Assembly: GCA_031374935.1 (NCBI GenBank)
Contig: JANMHB010000195.1
Location: forward strand, 1 to 64,000
Origin: JACMLX01 sp031374935
Lineage (GTDB): Bacteria; Gemmatimonadota; Gemmatimonadetes; Gemmatimonadales; Gemmatimonadaceae
Direction of reading: 5' to 3'
DNA: 64,000 nucleotides
In this document: piece after piece, positions 25,622 through 34,606 of the stretch
Position numbering within the stretch: the stretch's first letter is position 1
Layout of the letters: each line of letters begins with the position of its first letter
The notes under the pieces: generated by a model
What the model saw: only the letters and a program-made list of their open reading frames with translations
Told to the model about the DNA's origin: nothing
Database searches by the model: none
Made by a program: the position numbers and the translations under genes

Positions 25622-26799
25622 CGACGACATCGGCGCGGCGCTCCATCGCCCTGACGAAGCCGCTGATCGGGGAGGCCGAGGCCGAGGCGGCGCGACGCCC
25701 GATCATGTCCGGCTGGCTCACGCAAGGCCCGGAAGTCGCGGCGTTCGAGCAGGAGTTCGCGGCCTTTACCGGCGCCGCGCACGCGGTTGCCGTCTCGAAC
25801 TGCACCACGGCATTGCACCTTGCGTTGCTCGCGGTGGGGGTCGGCGATGGTGACGAGGTGATCACGGTCAGTCACTCGTACGTGGCGACGGCGAACGCGA
25901 TCCGGTACTGCAATGCCACGCCGGTCTTCGTCGACGTCGATCCGATGACGAGCAATCTCGATCCGTCGTTGATCGCGCCGGCGATCACGTCACGCACCAA
26001 GGCGATTCTCACGGTGCATCAGATGGGCATGCCGTGCGACATGATGGCCATCCTGGCCGTGGCCAGGGCGCACGGCCTGCCTGTGATCGAGGATGCTGCC
26101 TGTGCCAGCGGGAGTGAGATTGCTCTCGACGGGCAATGGGACAAGGTGGGTAAGGCGCATGGCGACATCACCTGCTTCTCGTTTCATCCGCGCAAGGTGA
26201 TCACCACCGGCGACGGTGGGATGCTGACGACGAACAATCCTGCGTTCGATGCGCAATTCCGGTTGCTCCGCCAGCACGGCATGAGCGTGAGTGATCGGGT
26301 GCGGCACAGCGCCAATGAGGTGATCTTCGAGGATCATCCCGTCATTGGCTACAACTATCGCATGACGGACATTCAGGCCGCTGTCGGTCGCGAGCAGCTG
26401 AAGCGGCTGCCGGGAATCGTCGTGGCACGCCGCCGGTTGGCGGATCGCTACCGGGAGACGCTCTCCGGCATTCCTGATCTGGTCTTTGCACACGAGCCGG
26501 CCTGGGCGCGCAGCAACTGGCAGAGCTTCTGGATCCGGCTGCCGGCAGCGTGTGGCCAGCGCGAGGTCATGCAGGCGATGCTCGATCGCGGTGTGGCCAC
26601 GCGCCGCGGGATCATGTGCGCACATCGCGAGGCACCGTACCAGCGTGCGGAAGGCTTCCGGCTCCCCATGTCCGAGCAGGCGCAGGATCGCAGCATCATC
26701 CTTCCGCTGTACCCGCAGATGACCGACGATGAACAGGACTACGTGTGCGAGGCGCTCGAGGAGTCTATCCACTCGGCACATGGCTCGACACGTGTTTAG
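25618..26799 (+). CDS. DegT/DnrJ/EryC1/StrS aminotransferase
   Basis: A 393-aa PLP-dependent sugar aminotransferase: VSNCTTALH (59-67), VIEDAACASGS (157-167) and the Schiff-base lysine K193 in SFHPRK. The start is the GTG at 25618 in a GTGA overlap with the epimerase, so the two are translationally coupled and probably act in sequence (oxidation or epimerisation, then amination) to give an amino sugar of system A. The 90 bp before the following GT4 gene show no promoter. Confidence 0.9.
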   Translation: MTTTSARRSIALTKPLIGEAEAEAARRPIMSGWLTQGPEVAAFEQEFAAFTGAAHAVAVSNCTTALHLALLAVGVGDGDEVITVSHSYVATANAIRYCNATPVFVDVDPMTSNLDPSLIAPAITSRTKAILTVHQMGMPCDMMAILAVARAHGLPVIEDAACASGSEIALDGQWDKVGKAHGDITCFSFHPRKVITTGDGGMLTTNNPAFDAQFRLLRQHGMSVSDRVRHSANEVIFEDHPVIGYNYRMTDIQAAVGREQLKRLPGIVVARRRLADRYRETLSGIPDLVFAHEPAWARSNWQSFWIRLPAACGQREVMQAMLDRGVATRRGIMCAHREAPYQRAEGFRLPMSEQAQDRSIILPLYPQMTDDEQDYVCEALEESIHSAHGSTRV

Positions 26800-26889
26800 C
26801 CGTCGCGACGGCGTGCATCGGCACGCCGGAGAGGGCACGCCGGCGTTGGCTGTGTCGAGTGTCGCAGGGCCGATGCGCGTCGCTCTCGC

Positions 26890-28116
26890 ATGTCGCTGAT
26901 CGGCATGGCGCAGAGCCAATCTGATACGGTGGCACCGCGCGCGTCGCGCTCGGTTGCCCGTGCGGCATCGGATGCCGGGGAGCGCCCTGCGCGGCGGCTC
27001 CGCGTCATGCAGTACATCATGAATCGCGCGGTCGGCGGGATGGAGGAGCATGTCGTGCTGCTCGCCCGGCACATGGACCGGCGGCAGTTCGAGGTGTTCT
27101 CCGTCTGCCCGGACTACCCGGAAGTGCAATCGTTTCGGGATGCGCTGGCTGAGCACAGTGACGGTTTTGCGGCCATCAGCTTTGACCACCAGCACCTCGG
27201 TGGTTTCTGGTCGCTCCTCCGGACGATGCGCAAATGGCGGATCGATGTCATTCACATGCACAGCGGCTGGTGGCGTGGCAACATCCTGGCCTGTCTGGCG
27301 GCGCGATTGGCCGGCGTGAGGTCGATCGTCATTACCGAGCATCAGGCGCCGGAGCATCCGGAGCCGCTCCTTCCGCGCATGGTGCGCAACGCGCTGTCGC
27401 GCCATGTGGTGGATGCAACGGTGAGTGTCTCGGTCAAGAACTTGAATCAGCGGTCGCAGTTTCTCGACCTGCCGGCGTCGCGCAGCCATGTCGTCGACAA
27501 TGGAGTCGATGTTGATGATTTCCAGCCGATCGCAGCGGAGCGTATCGCGGCGGTGCGCCGGCAGCATGGCATCCCGGATGATGCGCTGATCGTCGGCACG
27601 CTGGTTCGATTCGAGCCGGAAAAGGGACTGAACTACCTTATTGATGCGATGCCCGGTATCGTTCGAGGGTGCCCGCGTGCGCACCTGCTGATGGTGGGAG
27701 ACGGCTCGTTGCGACTGGAACTCGAAGCACAGGTGGCCCGCCTCGGGCTCACCGAGCATGTACACTTCACTGGGTTCCAGACCGAACCGCGGCCGTACTT
27801 CGGCGTGATCGACGTATTTGTGCTTCCTGTGCCCTATGGATCGATGTCGATCGCACTGCTCGAGGCCATGGCGATGGGAAAGGCGGTGGTGATGACTTTC
27901 GGTGGCGATGGGGAAGCCGTGGTGCACGATCAGACGGGGCTTTGCGCCGAACCCCGGAGCGCCGCATCGATCGAGGAATATGTGCTCCAGTTGCTGCAGG
28001 ATGATGAGCGTCGGCGAGAGATGGGTGCTCGGGCACGGGCCCATATCGCAACCAATTTTTCTGCTGCCACCACGGCACGGAAACTGGAGCGCATCTATCA
28101 GCAAACGGTCCGATAG
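26890..28116 (+). CDS. Glycosyltransferase family 4
   Basis: A 408-aa GT-B glycosyltransferase. A polar ~35-residue leader (SQSDTVAPRASRS) precedes the fold at RVMQYIMNRAVGGMEEHVVLLA, and the donor domain shows VVDNGVDVDDF, RFEPEKGLNYLI and the EX7E-like segment SIALLEAMAMGKAVV. It probably adds an internal sugar of the repeat unit. Either ATG at 26890 or 26905 may be the start. The gene is followed after 13 bp by a GT2 gene, so the two are likely co-translated. Confidence 0.88.
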   Translation: MSLIGMAQSQSDTVAPRASRSVARAASDAGERPARRLRVMQYIMNRAVGGMEEHVVLLARHMDRRQFEVFSVCPDYPEVQSFRDALAEHSDGFAAISFDHQHLGGFWSLLRTMRKWRIDVIHMHSGWWRGNILACLAARLAGVRSIVITEHQAPEHPEPLLPRMVRNALSRHVVDATVSVSVKNLNQRSQFLDLPASRSHVVDNGVDVDDFQPIAAERIAAVRRQHGIPDDALIVGTLVRFEPEKGLNYLIDAMPGIVRGCPRAHLLMVGDGSLRLELEAQVARLGLTEHVHFTGFQTEPRPYFGVIDVFVLPVPYGSMSIALLEAMAMGKAVVMTFGGDGEAVVHDQTGLCAEPRSAASIEEYVLQLLQDDERRREMGARARAHIATNFSAATTARKLERIYQQTVR

Positions 28117-28129
28117 CCACCCGATCATC

Positions 28130-29116
28130 GTGACCGCGTCAAAGGGACAACTGCCGGCCGTGGCCGTGCCCGCGCTTGCTCCCGCTCATGGCAGCGAGGA
28201 TCGGCGCATTCCGGCGCCGCGGGTCTCGGTCATTGTCTGCACCCGGAATCGTGGCGACAGCGCGGTGTTGACGCTCGAGACCATCCTCGCAAACACGCAT
28301 CCGCAGTTTGAACTGATTCTCGTCGATCAGAGTTCGTCGTCCGAGACGAGCGATGCCGTGGCACGGTTCAGCGCCGACCCGCGCTTCCGGTATCTGCCGA
28401 GCGAGACGTCCGGCGCGAGTCGTGCCCGCAACGAAGGCAGTGCCATCGCGACCGGTGCGATCCACCTGTTCACGGACGACGACTGCAGTGTGCCGCCGAA
28501 CTGGATCGCGCAGATGGAAGCCGTCTTCGAGCGGCATCAGCAGGTCGGCGTCGTCTTCTGCAACGTCGACGCTGCCGAGCACGATGTAGCGAAGGGATTC
28601 ATTCCCGACTACGTGCGCAAAGACAGCATCATGGTCCGGACGATGCGCGAGAAGTGCACGGCGCGCGGGATCGGTGCCGGCATCGCGATGCGGCGGACAG
28701 TGGCCGAGTTGCTGGGTGGCTTCGACCAAGAACTTGGACCGGGGGCCCGGTTCCCTGGGTGTGAGGACCGTGATCTCGCGCTCCGGGCCATTCTCAAGGG
28801 GTGGTGGGTGTTCGAGACCCATGAGGTGTCCGTGATTCACTACGGATTCCGGACCTGGGAAGAAGGCAAGGATCTGACCAAGCGTGACTGGGTTGGTATC
28901 GGTGCCGCGTGCGCCAAGCCGATCAAGTGCGGGTACTGGCGCGCCGGCATCATCGCCGCCTACGAGGTCGGTGTCGCGCTGCAGAAGCCAGTGATGCACA
29001 TCGTACGCCTGCGCCAGCCACAGGGATTTCAGCAGATCCGCTACTTTGCGCGCGGATTCTGGCGGGGGCTACGGGCGCCGGTTGATGCGACGCGTGTGCT
29101 GTTCGTCTCGCGGTGA
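28130..29116 (+). CDS. Glycosyltransferase family 2
   Basis: A 328-aa GT-A glycosyltransferase. VSVIVCTRNRGDS (32-44) opens the nucleotide-binding fold, the metal-binding DxD equivalent is D116-D118 in LFTDDDCS, and GFDQELGPG with EDRDLALRA follows. The GTG at 28130 is used because the longer frame (from 27902) lies inside the previous gene. It adds a sugar to the lipid-linked repeat unit. It ends 169 bp before the acetyltransferase gene; that gap holds a promoter-like TATACT. Confidence 0.88.
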   Translation: MTASKGQLPAVAVPALAPAHGSEDRRIPAPRVSVIVCTRNRGDSAVLTLETILANTHPQFELILVDQSSSSETSDAVARFSADPRFRYLPSETSGASRARNEGSAIATGAIHLFTDDDCSVPPNWIAQMEAVFERHQQVGVVFCNVDAAEHDVAKGFIPDYVRKDSIMVRTMREKCTARGIGAGIAMRRTVAELLGGFDQELGPGARFPGCEDRDLALRAILKGWWVFETHEVSVIHYGFRTWEEGKDLTKRDWVGIGAACAKPIKCGYWRAGIIAAYEVGVALQKPVMHIVRLRQPQGFQQIRYFARGFWRGLRAPVDATRVLFVSR

Positions 29117-29254
29117 GTCGAGGCCGGCCACCAGCACGCCGCGCACACTGAAGGGTGACGGAGGGGTACGCCGGTCGTCCATGCGGTGCCACCCTCGATC
29201 GCGGGGGGTATCGTGGCACGCCGCCATTCGCGATCTTCTGGCCTCCATGGCGGG

Positions 29255-29260
29255 ATATAC
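29255..29260 (+). promoter_or_regulatory. Possible -10 box upstream of the WbpD-like gene
   Basis: TATACT lies 25 bp before the ATG at 29286 inside a 169-bp gene-free gap. No good -35 box was found at the matching distance (about 29231-29237 reads GATCTTC). It could give the WbpD-WbpB-WbpE-like genes their own transcript. Weak call. Confidence 0.3.
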
Positions 29261-29285
29261 TGTACTACCTCATGTCGCTCACTGA

Positions 29286-29795
29286 ATGCCGATTGCCGAC
29301 AGCGTGACCCTCGGCCAGGATGTCCGCATTGCACACCCTGCACTGGTCAATCTCTACGGGTGCCGGATCGGTGACGGCACGAAGATCGGCTCGTTCGTCG
29401 AGATCCAGAAGAACGCGTCCATCGGCGCCCGCTGCAAGATTTCGTCGCACAGCTTCATCTGCGAAGGGGTCGTCATCGAGAATGAAGTGTTCGTCGGCCA
29501 TGGCGTGATGTTCACCAACGATCGCCGGCCACGCGCCACGAACGCGGACGGCACCATGCAGACGGAAGTGGATTGGTCGGTGGAGCCCACGCTGGTGCGG
29601 CATCGTGCCTCGATCGGGAGCAATGCGACCATCGTGTGCGGTGTCACCATTGGCGTGGACGCGATCGTCGGCGCGGGGGCTGTGGTGACGCGCGATGTGC
29701 CCGACGGCGCGATCGTCGCCGGCGTGCCGGCCCGGGTTGTCGGGTCGGTGGACGATCGGTCGCAATCGGGCGACACGCTGAACCGGGAGTCGTGA
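29286..29795 (+). CDS. Left-handed beta-helix acetyltransferase (WbpD/WlbB-like)
   Basis: A 169-aa acetyltransferase built of hexapeptide repeats (GCRIGDGTKIG, ASIGSNATIVCG, VTIGVDAIVGAGAVV). The SHSFICEGVVIENEVFVGHG stretch and FTNDRRPRA match the WbpD/WlbB type, which N-acetylates the 3-amino group of UDP-2-acetamido-3-amino-glucuronate with acetyl-CoA. It is followed one base later by a Gfo/Idh/MocA oxidase and then an aminotransferase, the same trio of activities as WbpB, WbpE and WbpD, which supports this reading. Confidence 0.88.
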   Translation: MPIADSVTLGQDVRIAHPALVNLYGCRIGDGTKIGSFVEIQKNASIGARCKISSHSFICEGVVIENEVFVGHGVMFTNDRRPRATNADGTMQTEVDWSVEPTLVRHRASIGSNATIVCGVTIGVDAIVGAGAVVTRDVPDGAIVAGVPARVVGSVDDRSQSGDTLNRES

Positions 29796-29796
29796 C

Positions 29797-30825
29797 ATGC
29801 TGCGCATCGGGGTGATCGGTTACGGCTATTGGGGGCCGAATCTGGTCCGCAATTTCTCGGAGTCGGTGAACGCGAAGGTCACGATGGTCGCCGATCTGGA
29901 TCCGGCGCGCCTGGCGCTGGTCAACCGGCGGTTTCCGACCGTACGCACCACGACCTCGATCGCTGATCTCATCGCCGACCCCGACGTGGACGCGGTGGCT
30001 GTGGCCACGCCGGTGCGAACCCACTTTGCCATCGGCATGGAGGCACTCAAGGCGGGGAAGCATCTCTGGCTCGAGAAGCCGATGACCGAAACTGCCGATG
30101 AAGCGATGCGGCTCGCCGACGAAGCGGACAGCCGCAAGCTCGTGTGCTACGTCGATCACACCTTCGTGTACACTGGCGCCGTGCGCAAGATCGGGCAGCT
30201 GATGCACGCGGGTGATCTCGGAAAACTCTACTACTACGATTCCACGCGCATCAATCTCGGATTGTTTCAGCGCGACGTGAATGTCATCGCCGATCTCGCG
30301 GTGCATGACTTTGCGATCCTCGACTATCTCATGCGGGAACAGCCGGTGGCGGTCTCGGCCAACGGCGTGAACCATTTCCCCGGCACGCCGGAGAACCTCG
30401 GCTACCTCACCCTGTTTTACGGCTCCGGGGTGCTGGCGCACATCAACGTGAGTTGGTTGTCTCCGGTGAAGGTGCGGCAGGTGCTCGTCAGTGGCAGCGA
30501 GAAGATGATCGTGTACGACGACCTGCTCCCCAGCGAGAAGGTCAAGGTGTACGACAGTGGTGTGCACTTCACGGAAGACCCCGACAAGATCCGCGACCTG
30601 CGCGTTGGGTATCGCACCGGGGACATGTGGGCACCGCGGCTCGAAGACACCGAGGCGCTGCGCGTCGCCGTCGAACACTTCGTCGACTGCATTGCGCGAC
30701 AGCAGGTACCGCTCACCGATGCCCGGCTCGGCGTGCGCATCATCCAGCTCATCGAAGCGTCCAATCGTTCCATCCGCGAGCGCGGACGATCAGTCACCAT
30801 CGGTTCCGAGGTCGTACGGTCATGA
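29797..30825 (+). CDS. Gfo/Idh/MocA oxidoreductase (WbpB/WlbA-like)
   Basis: A 342-aa NAD-dependent oxidoreductase: GVIGYGYWG (5-13) and WLEKPMTET with E93-K94-P95, followed by the beta-sheet domain with the DHTFVYTGAVRK and HDFAILDYLM segments. WbpB oxidises the 3-hydroxyl of UDP-GlcNAcA before amination. The start at 29797 lies one base after the acetyltransferase stop, and its stop forms ATGA with the next gene. The UDP-GlcNAc 6-dehydrogenase (WbpA) that would make its substrate is not in the window. Confidence 0.88.
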   Translation: MLRIGVIGYGYWGPNLVRNFSESVNAKVTMVADLDPARLALVNRRFPTVRTTTSIADLIADPDVDAVAVATPVRTHFAIGMEALKAGKHLWLEKPMTETADEAMRLADEADSRKLVCYVDHTFVYTGAVRKIGQLMHAGDLGKLYYYDSTRINLGLFQRDVNVIADLAVHDFAILDYLMREQPVAVSANGVNHFPGTPENLGYLTLFYGSGVLAHINVSWLSPVKVRQVLVSGSEKMIVYDDLLPSEKVKVYDSGVHFTEDPDKIRDLRVGYRTGDMWAPRLEDTEALRVAVEHFVDCIARQQVPLTDARLGVRIIQLIEASNRSIRERGRSVTIGSEVVRS

Positions 30826-31922
30826 TCCCCTTTCTCGACCTGAAGGCGCAGTACCAGTCGGTCAAGGACGAAGTCGGACCCGCCATTCAGCGCGTGCTCG
30901 AATCATGCGAGTTCTCTCTTGGCAGTGAAGTACTTGCGTTCGAGACGGAGTTTGCGACGTACTGCGGCACCACCTACGGCGTCGGGGTGAACACGGGCAC
31001 CAGCGCGATCCATCTGGCGCTGCTGGCAGCAGGGATTGGTCCCGGCGATGAAGTCATCACCGTACCATTCACGTTCGTCGCCACCGTTGCGGCCATCGAG
31101 AACGCGGGTGCAACGCCGGTGCTGGTGGACATTGATCCGCGCACGTTCACGCTGGATGTGGCCCAGCTCGCCGCGGCGATCACGCCCCGGACGCGCGCGA
31201 TCGTCCCGGTGCACCTCTACGGCCAGCCGGCCGACATGGACCCGATTCTCGCCATCGCCCGCGATGCGGGTGTGATCGTGATCGAGGATGCGGCACAGGC
31301 GCATGGCGCCGAGTATCGCGGTCGGCGCGCTGGCAGCATGGGGGCCATGGCCTGCTTCAGCTTCTATCCCGGCAAGAACCTCGGCGCCTACGGTGAAGGC
31401 GGAATGGTCGTCACGGCCGATCCTGAGTATGCCCGCAAACTGCGGATGTTGCGCGACTGGGGGGCGGAGAAGAAGTATCACCACGTGATGAAAGGGTACA
31501 ATTTCCGGCTGGACGGGATTCAGGGGGCGGTGCTGCGCGTGAAGCTGCGGCACCTCGAGCGGTGGACGGAGGCGCGTCGAGAGGCGGCCCGGCACTACGA
31601 CGCTCTCCTGGCGCCGGCTGGGACGCGCATCCCTGAGGCGATGCCCTGGGCGCGGCATGTCTATCACATTTATGCGATCCGGACGCCGGATCGTGCGCGC
31701 TGGCAGGCGACGCTGCTCGAGGCTGGGATTCACACCGGGATTCACTATCCGACGCCCGTGCACCTGTTGCCCGCCTACGCCAATCTCGGCGGTCGGGTTG
31801 GGCAGTTTCCCGAGGCGGAGCGCGCCGCAGCGGAAGTCCTGTCGTTGCCGATGTTCCCAGAACTGAGGGCGGGGCAGCGGGAAGAAGTGGCTGAGGCCGT
31901 CACAGCGCTCGTTCGGAATTGA
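30822..31922 (+). CDS. DegT/DnrJ/EryC1/StrS aminotransferase (WbpE/WlbC-like)
   Basis: A 366-aa PLP aminotransferase. It starts MIPFLDLKAQYQSVKDEV, typical of WbpE/WlbC; GTSAIHLAL (59-67), VIEDAAQAHGA (153-163) and Schiff-base K185 (SFYPGKN) follow. It transaminates UDP-3-keto-GlcNAcA to the 3-amino sugar. The ATG at 30822 overlaps the oxidase stop (ATGA); the much longer frame from 30453 lies inside the oxidase gene. With its two neighbours and the WecB-like epimerase it would make UDP-ManNAc(3NAc)A or UDP-GlcNAc(3NAc)A for system A or B. Confidence 0.9.
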   Translation: MIPFLDLKAQYQSVKDEVGPAIQRVLESCEFSLGSEVLAFETEFATYCGTTYGVGVNTGTSAIHLALLAAGIGPGDEVITVPFTFVATVAAIENAGATPVLVDIDPRTFTLDVAQLAAAITPRTRAIVPVHLYGQPADMDPILAIARDAGVIVIEDAAQAHGAEYRGRRAGSMGAMACFSFYPGKNLGAYGEGGMVVTADPEYARKLRMLRDWGAEKKYHHVMKGYNFRLDGIQGAVLRVKLRHLERWTEARREAARHYDALLAPAGTRIPEAMPWARHVYHIYAIRTPDRARWQATLLEAGIHTGIHYPTPVHLLPAYANLGGRVGQFPEAERAAAEVLSLPMFPELRAGQREEVAEAVTALVRN

Positions 31923-32400
31923 TGCGCGCAGGGGTTTGGAATTCCGGGTGGAGCCACAACGCAGGCAGCCCAGTCCCCGCGTCGGGCCGACGGTGGGCGT
32001 GTGTTGCCGCTGCGATACCTGTCGTGGCAATGGCGATGATTGGACGAGGACGTAACGCGCGCTCTGGCTCGCGAGTCTGGCGTGCGGGCATCTGGCGTAT
32101 CCCTGAGAGACCGCGCGGGTACGCGTCGTCACTCTCGGCACGCCTCGTGTCGCCCGGGTCTCTGGTGCGATAACTTCCGCTGGGAGCGCCGGCCGCTCGG
32201 GATGCGGCAGGCGCGCCACACAGGGGAAGCGGTTGCGCGCAGGACGTCGCTCGCGTCTGTTCGCTGGTGCCGTTGAGCACACTGATCCCTCGCAGTGACT
32301 GCGGGGATCGGCTACGACCCAATCGGCATGCCGTCAGCCATGCAGCGTAGGCCGTCGTCTGCGTTGCCGCCTCAGTCGGAATTCTCACTTTTCATGGTTT
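31923..32400. other. 478-bp gene-free region with an 11-bp hairpin
   Basis: No ORF with conserved features or good ribosome-binding site was found on either strand. The only structure seen is the imperfect hairpin at 32284-32309. The region separates the sugar-nucleotide genes from the outer-membrane and export genes of system A, so it probably holds a transcript end and a new promoter, but no clear -35/-10 pair is visible near 32401. Confidence 0.5.
32284..32309. other. Hairpin with bulged T (terminator-like, no U-tract)
   Basis: GATCCC, a bulged T, CGCAG, loop TGA, CTGCG, GGGATC: two perfectly complementary arms of 11 bp and a 3-nt loop. No T-run follows, so simple intrinsic termination is doubtful. 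It could be an operator or a stabilising 3' or 5' structure for the gene at 32401. Confidence 0.45.
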
Positions 32401-33606
32401 ATGAACTGCCTGCCGTTCCGCACCTGGCTTCGTGATCTGAGGGTCGTCGGTCTCTTCGCAACAGCGCTGTGTATCGCCCGACCGGCGAGCGCGCAGGTCG
32501 CCAGCAAGTTCTCCTCGGCGATCCTCAGCGGATGGAGCGCGGGCATCTCGGCGAACGGCGGATACGAAGATGGCATCCAGCTCGTGCTCGGGCAGCCGGT
32601 CACCGCTTATGCGTTCGGTGCGAACGCAAATGCCGCGAAGCTGTGGCGCACGCGGCACGATCGGGTCGAGGTGTCGGCCGGCGCCGGCCTGCGGCAGTAC
32701 CCAACGAACCCGATTCTCGATCAGCGGACGTACGACTTTGGCGGGAGTGTACTGCACACTTTCACGCGTACCACGACCGCGCAAGTCGGGCTCAATGCCA
32801 GTTCGTTTTTCGTCGACCGCGCCATCACCGGCGCTGGACCAGGCGTCGCACTCGGTCGCCTCGTGAACGTGCGAACACAGACGGCGTCGGCACTCTTCGG
32901 GACGCAGATCCGCCGTGGGTACACCGCATCGTTGACGGCCAACCGGCAGGTGCTGCAGACGAGCACCGTTGGACTCTTCCCCGGGGTGTTCGCCTCGGTG
33001 GGTGCCAATCTCGCCGGCCAGCTGAGTCGCGCGACCAGCATCAATGTGGGTGTGGTCAGCCAGTACAGCCGCTTTGACACGAATGAAGTCACGCTGCCCC
33101 GGATCATCGGGACGGCGAGCTACACCGACCCGTTCGGGTTCTCCGCGAGTTTCACCGGGAGCACGGTGATGGGCTCGGCCGCAGCCCTCCCTCTCCTGTC
33201 GCGACTCGGGCTTGGTCTGAGTGTCGGGTTCCGGACTCGTCTCGGGCAGTTTTCGGGTGACCTGACGCGAGAAGTCGGCCAGGCGTTCGGCTTCGTGACG
33301 GGGATTCAGGTTACCTCGAGTGCGGCGATGGGATACTCGAAACAGATCACGCGCGCGCTGACTACCAGTGCTCGGGGGTCGATCGGCAGGCTGTCAACGG
33401 TGGAAGCTGGCGCGCCATCGACAGCCGTGTCGTTGGCCTCTGCCGGGATGTCACTGGCGATCGCCCGAGGCGCAACCATTTCCCTCAGCGCATTCGCCAG
33501 CAAATTCGGTAACGGAACACAGACGCTCAACGGCAAAGGGGTGTCGACCTCCATGTCATATGGGTGGGCACAGCAGCGACGAGGCGATCCTTCGACCCCT
33601 CGGTGA
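32401..33606 (+). CDS. Putative outer-membrane beta-barrel protein of unknown function
   Basis: A 401-aa protein with a signal peptide (MNCLPFRTWLRDLRVVGL, cleavage after PASA at about residue 31). The mature part is a run of alternating polar/hydrophobic strands with frequent aromatic ends and no cysteine-rich or catalytic motif, as in outer-membrane barrels (for example TASLTANRQVL, SINVGVVSQYSRF). Family not recognised. It stands directly before the OPX and Wzz genes, so a part in polysaccharide export or anchoring is likely by context only. No Shine-Dalgarno is seen; ATGGTTTATG gives two close ATGs. Confidence 0.6.
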   Translation: MNCLPFRTWLRDLRVVGLFATALCIARPASAQVASKFSSAILSGWSAGISANGGYEDGIQLVLGQPVTAYAFGANANAAKLWRTRHDRVEVSAGAGLRQYPTNPILDQRTYDFGGSVLHTFTRTTTAQVGLNASSFFVDRAITGAGPGVALGRLVNVRTQTASALFGTQIRRGYTASLTANRQVLQTSTVGLFPGVFASVGANLAGQLSRATSINVGVVSQYSRFDTNEVTLPRIIGTASYTDPFGFSASFTGSTVMGSAAALPLLSRLGLGLSVGFRTRLGQFSGDLTREVGQAFGFVTGIQVTSSAAMGYSKQITRALTTSARGSIGRLSTVEAGAPSTAVSLASAGMSLAIARGATISLSAFASKFGNGTQTLNGKGVSTSMSYGWAQQRRGDPSTPR

Positions 33607-33861
33607 TCCGCCGGCTCGATCGAAGCGCCACATCGGTACTGTTCGAATGCCAGCCAACTCCGCTGCGTCGTGACGAATGTGCAGGTGTTGCGTCCACAAG
33701 ACATGCAGGCGGGATGGCAGGCGTTCGACTGTTGCGCATGACTGGCATCGCGTGCTCCTGTCGGGCTTGCTTAGCGTGTTTTAACTCGATTCCTTTGATG
33801 ATCTTTCAGCTGGAACATCGCTGTGTGGTACCCACTCCGAACTCGAGAGGTCGGTCACCTG

Positions 33862-34530
33862 ATGCTCACGCACGATAGTGCGCCAGCGGCAATTCGGTTT
33901 GCCGTGCGCGCGCCTTGGCTGTCTGGTGCAGCACGACTTTTCGCGGTGGCAACCGTCGTGGCGCTGGCCGGGTGCGCCAGCAGTCCGACCGGCAAGTTCG
34001 TCTGGCTCGACGACCTGACCGCCGGCCAGATCGGTTCGCCGCAGGAAGCCTACGTAACGGGCCCCGGTGACGCGGTCGCTGTTGGTGTATTCAACCACCC
34101 TGAGCTCTCTGGTCGCGCGCGCATCCGCTTGGACGGGTTCTTTACCGTCCCGCTGCTCGGGGACGTGCCTGCCGCGGGCAAGACGCTGTCCGCGTTGTCT
34201 CGCGAGATCGAAAAACTGCTCGAGGCGCAGAACCTTGTCGTTGGCCCGCGTGTCTCGCTGGTACTGGAAGAGGTTGCTCCAATCAAGCTCTCGATCCTTG
34301 GTGAGGTGAAGTCGCCAGGGCTGTACACACTCGAGGCTGGCGCAGGCCTTGCCGAGGCACTCGCGACGAGTGGCGGCTTTACAGAGTTTGCCCATCGGGA
34401 CCGACTCTTCATCATACGTCGTGTGCCCGAACTCGTCCGCATCCGGTTTCGGTACTCGGACCTGACGTCGGCGACGGGCTCCGCGATCAAGTTCCGGCTC
34501 AAGGCCGGAGACACCATGCTGGTACAATGA
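33862..34530 (+). CDS. Polysaccharide export (OPX, Wza-like) lipoprotein
   Basis: A 222-aa protein. The lipobox LAGC at 35-38 (C38) makes it a lipoprotein. A poly-export domain follows (DAVAVGVFNHPELS, RIRLDGFFTVPLLGDV) and then one SLBB domain (SILGEVKSPGLYTLEAGAGL, in part). OPX proteins form or gate the outer-membrane channel for long polysaccharides. The frame extends to a GTG at 33823 but the ATG at 33862 gives a more ordinary signal peptide. It is followed 76 bp later by the Wzz-like gene. Confidence 0.88.
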   Translation: MLTHDSAPAAIRFAVRAPWLSGAARLFAVATVVALAGCASSPTGKFVWLDDLTAGQIGSPQEAYVTGPGDAVAVGVFNHPELSGRARIRLDGFFTVPLLGDVPAAGKTLSALSREIEKLLEAQNLVVGPRVSLVLEEVAPIKLSILGEVKSPGLYTLEAGAGLAEALATSGGFTEFAHRDRLFIIRRVPELVRIRFRYSDLTSATGSAIKFRLKAGDTMLVQ

Positions 34531-34606
34531 GTATTGATGGGCGTCGCACCCTGCGCCGGTTCTGGTGCGGGGCATCTGACTTCGCGTTTCTGCCCGCCAT
34601 CTGAAC

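Noticed and set aside
25990..28128. 712-aa open frame on the minus strand
   Set aside because: It is antisense to the aminotransferase and GT4 genes, which carry clear family motifs; it has no motif of its own and arises from codon bias at high GC.
29160..29285. Small genes in the gap before the WbpD-like gene
   Set aside because: Short frames lack ribosome-binding sites and conserved features; only a -10-like box is noted.
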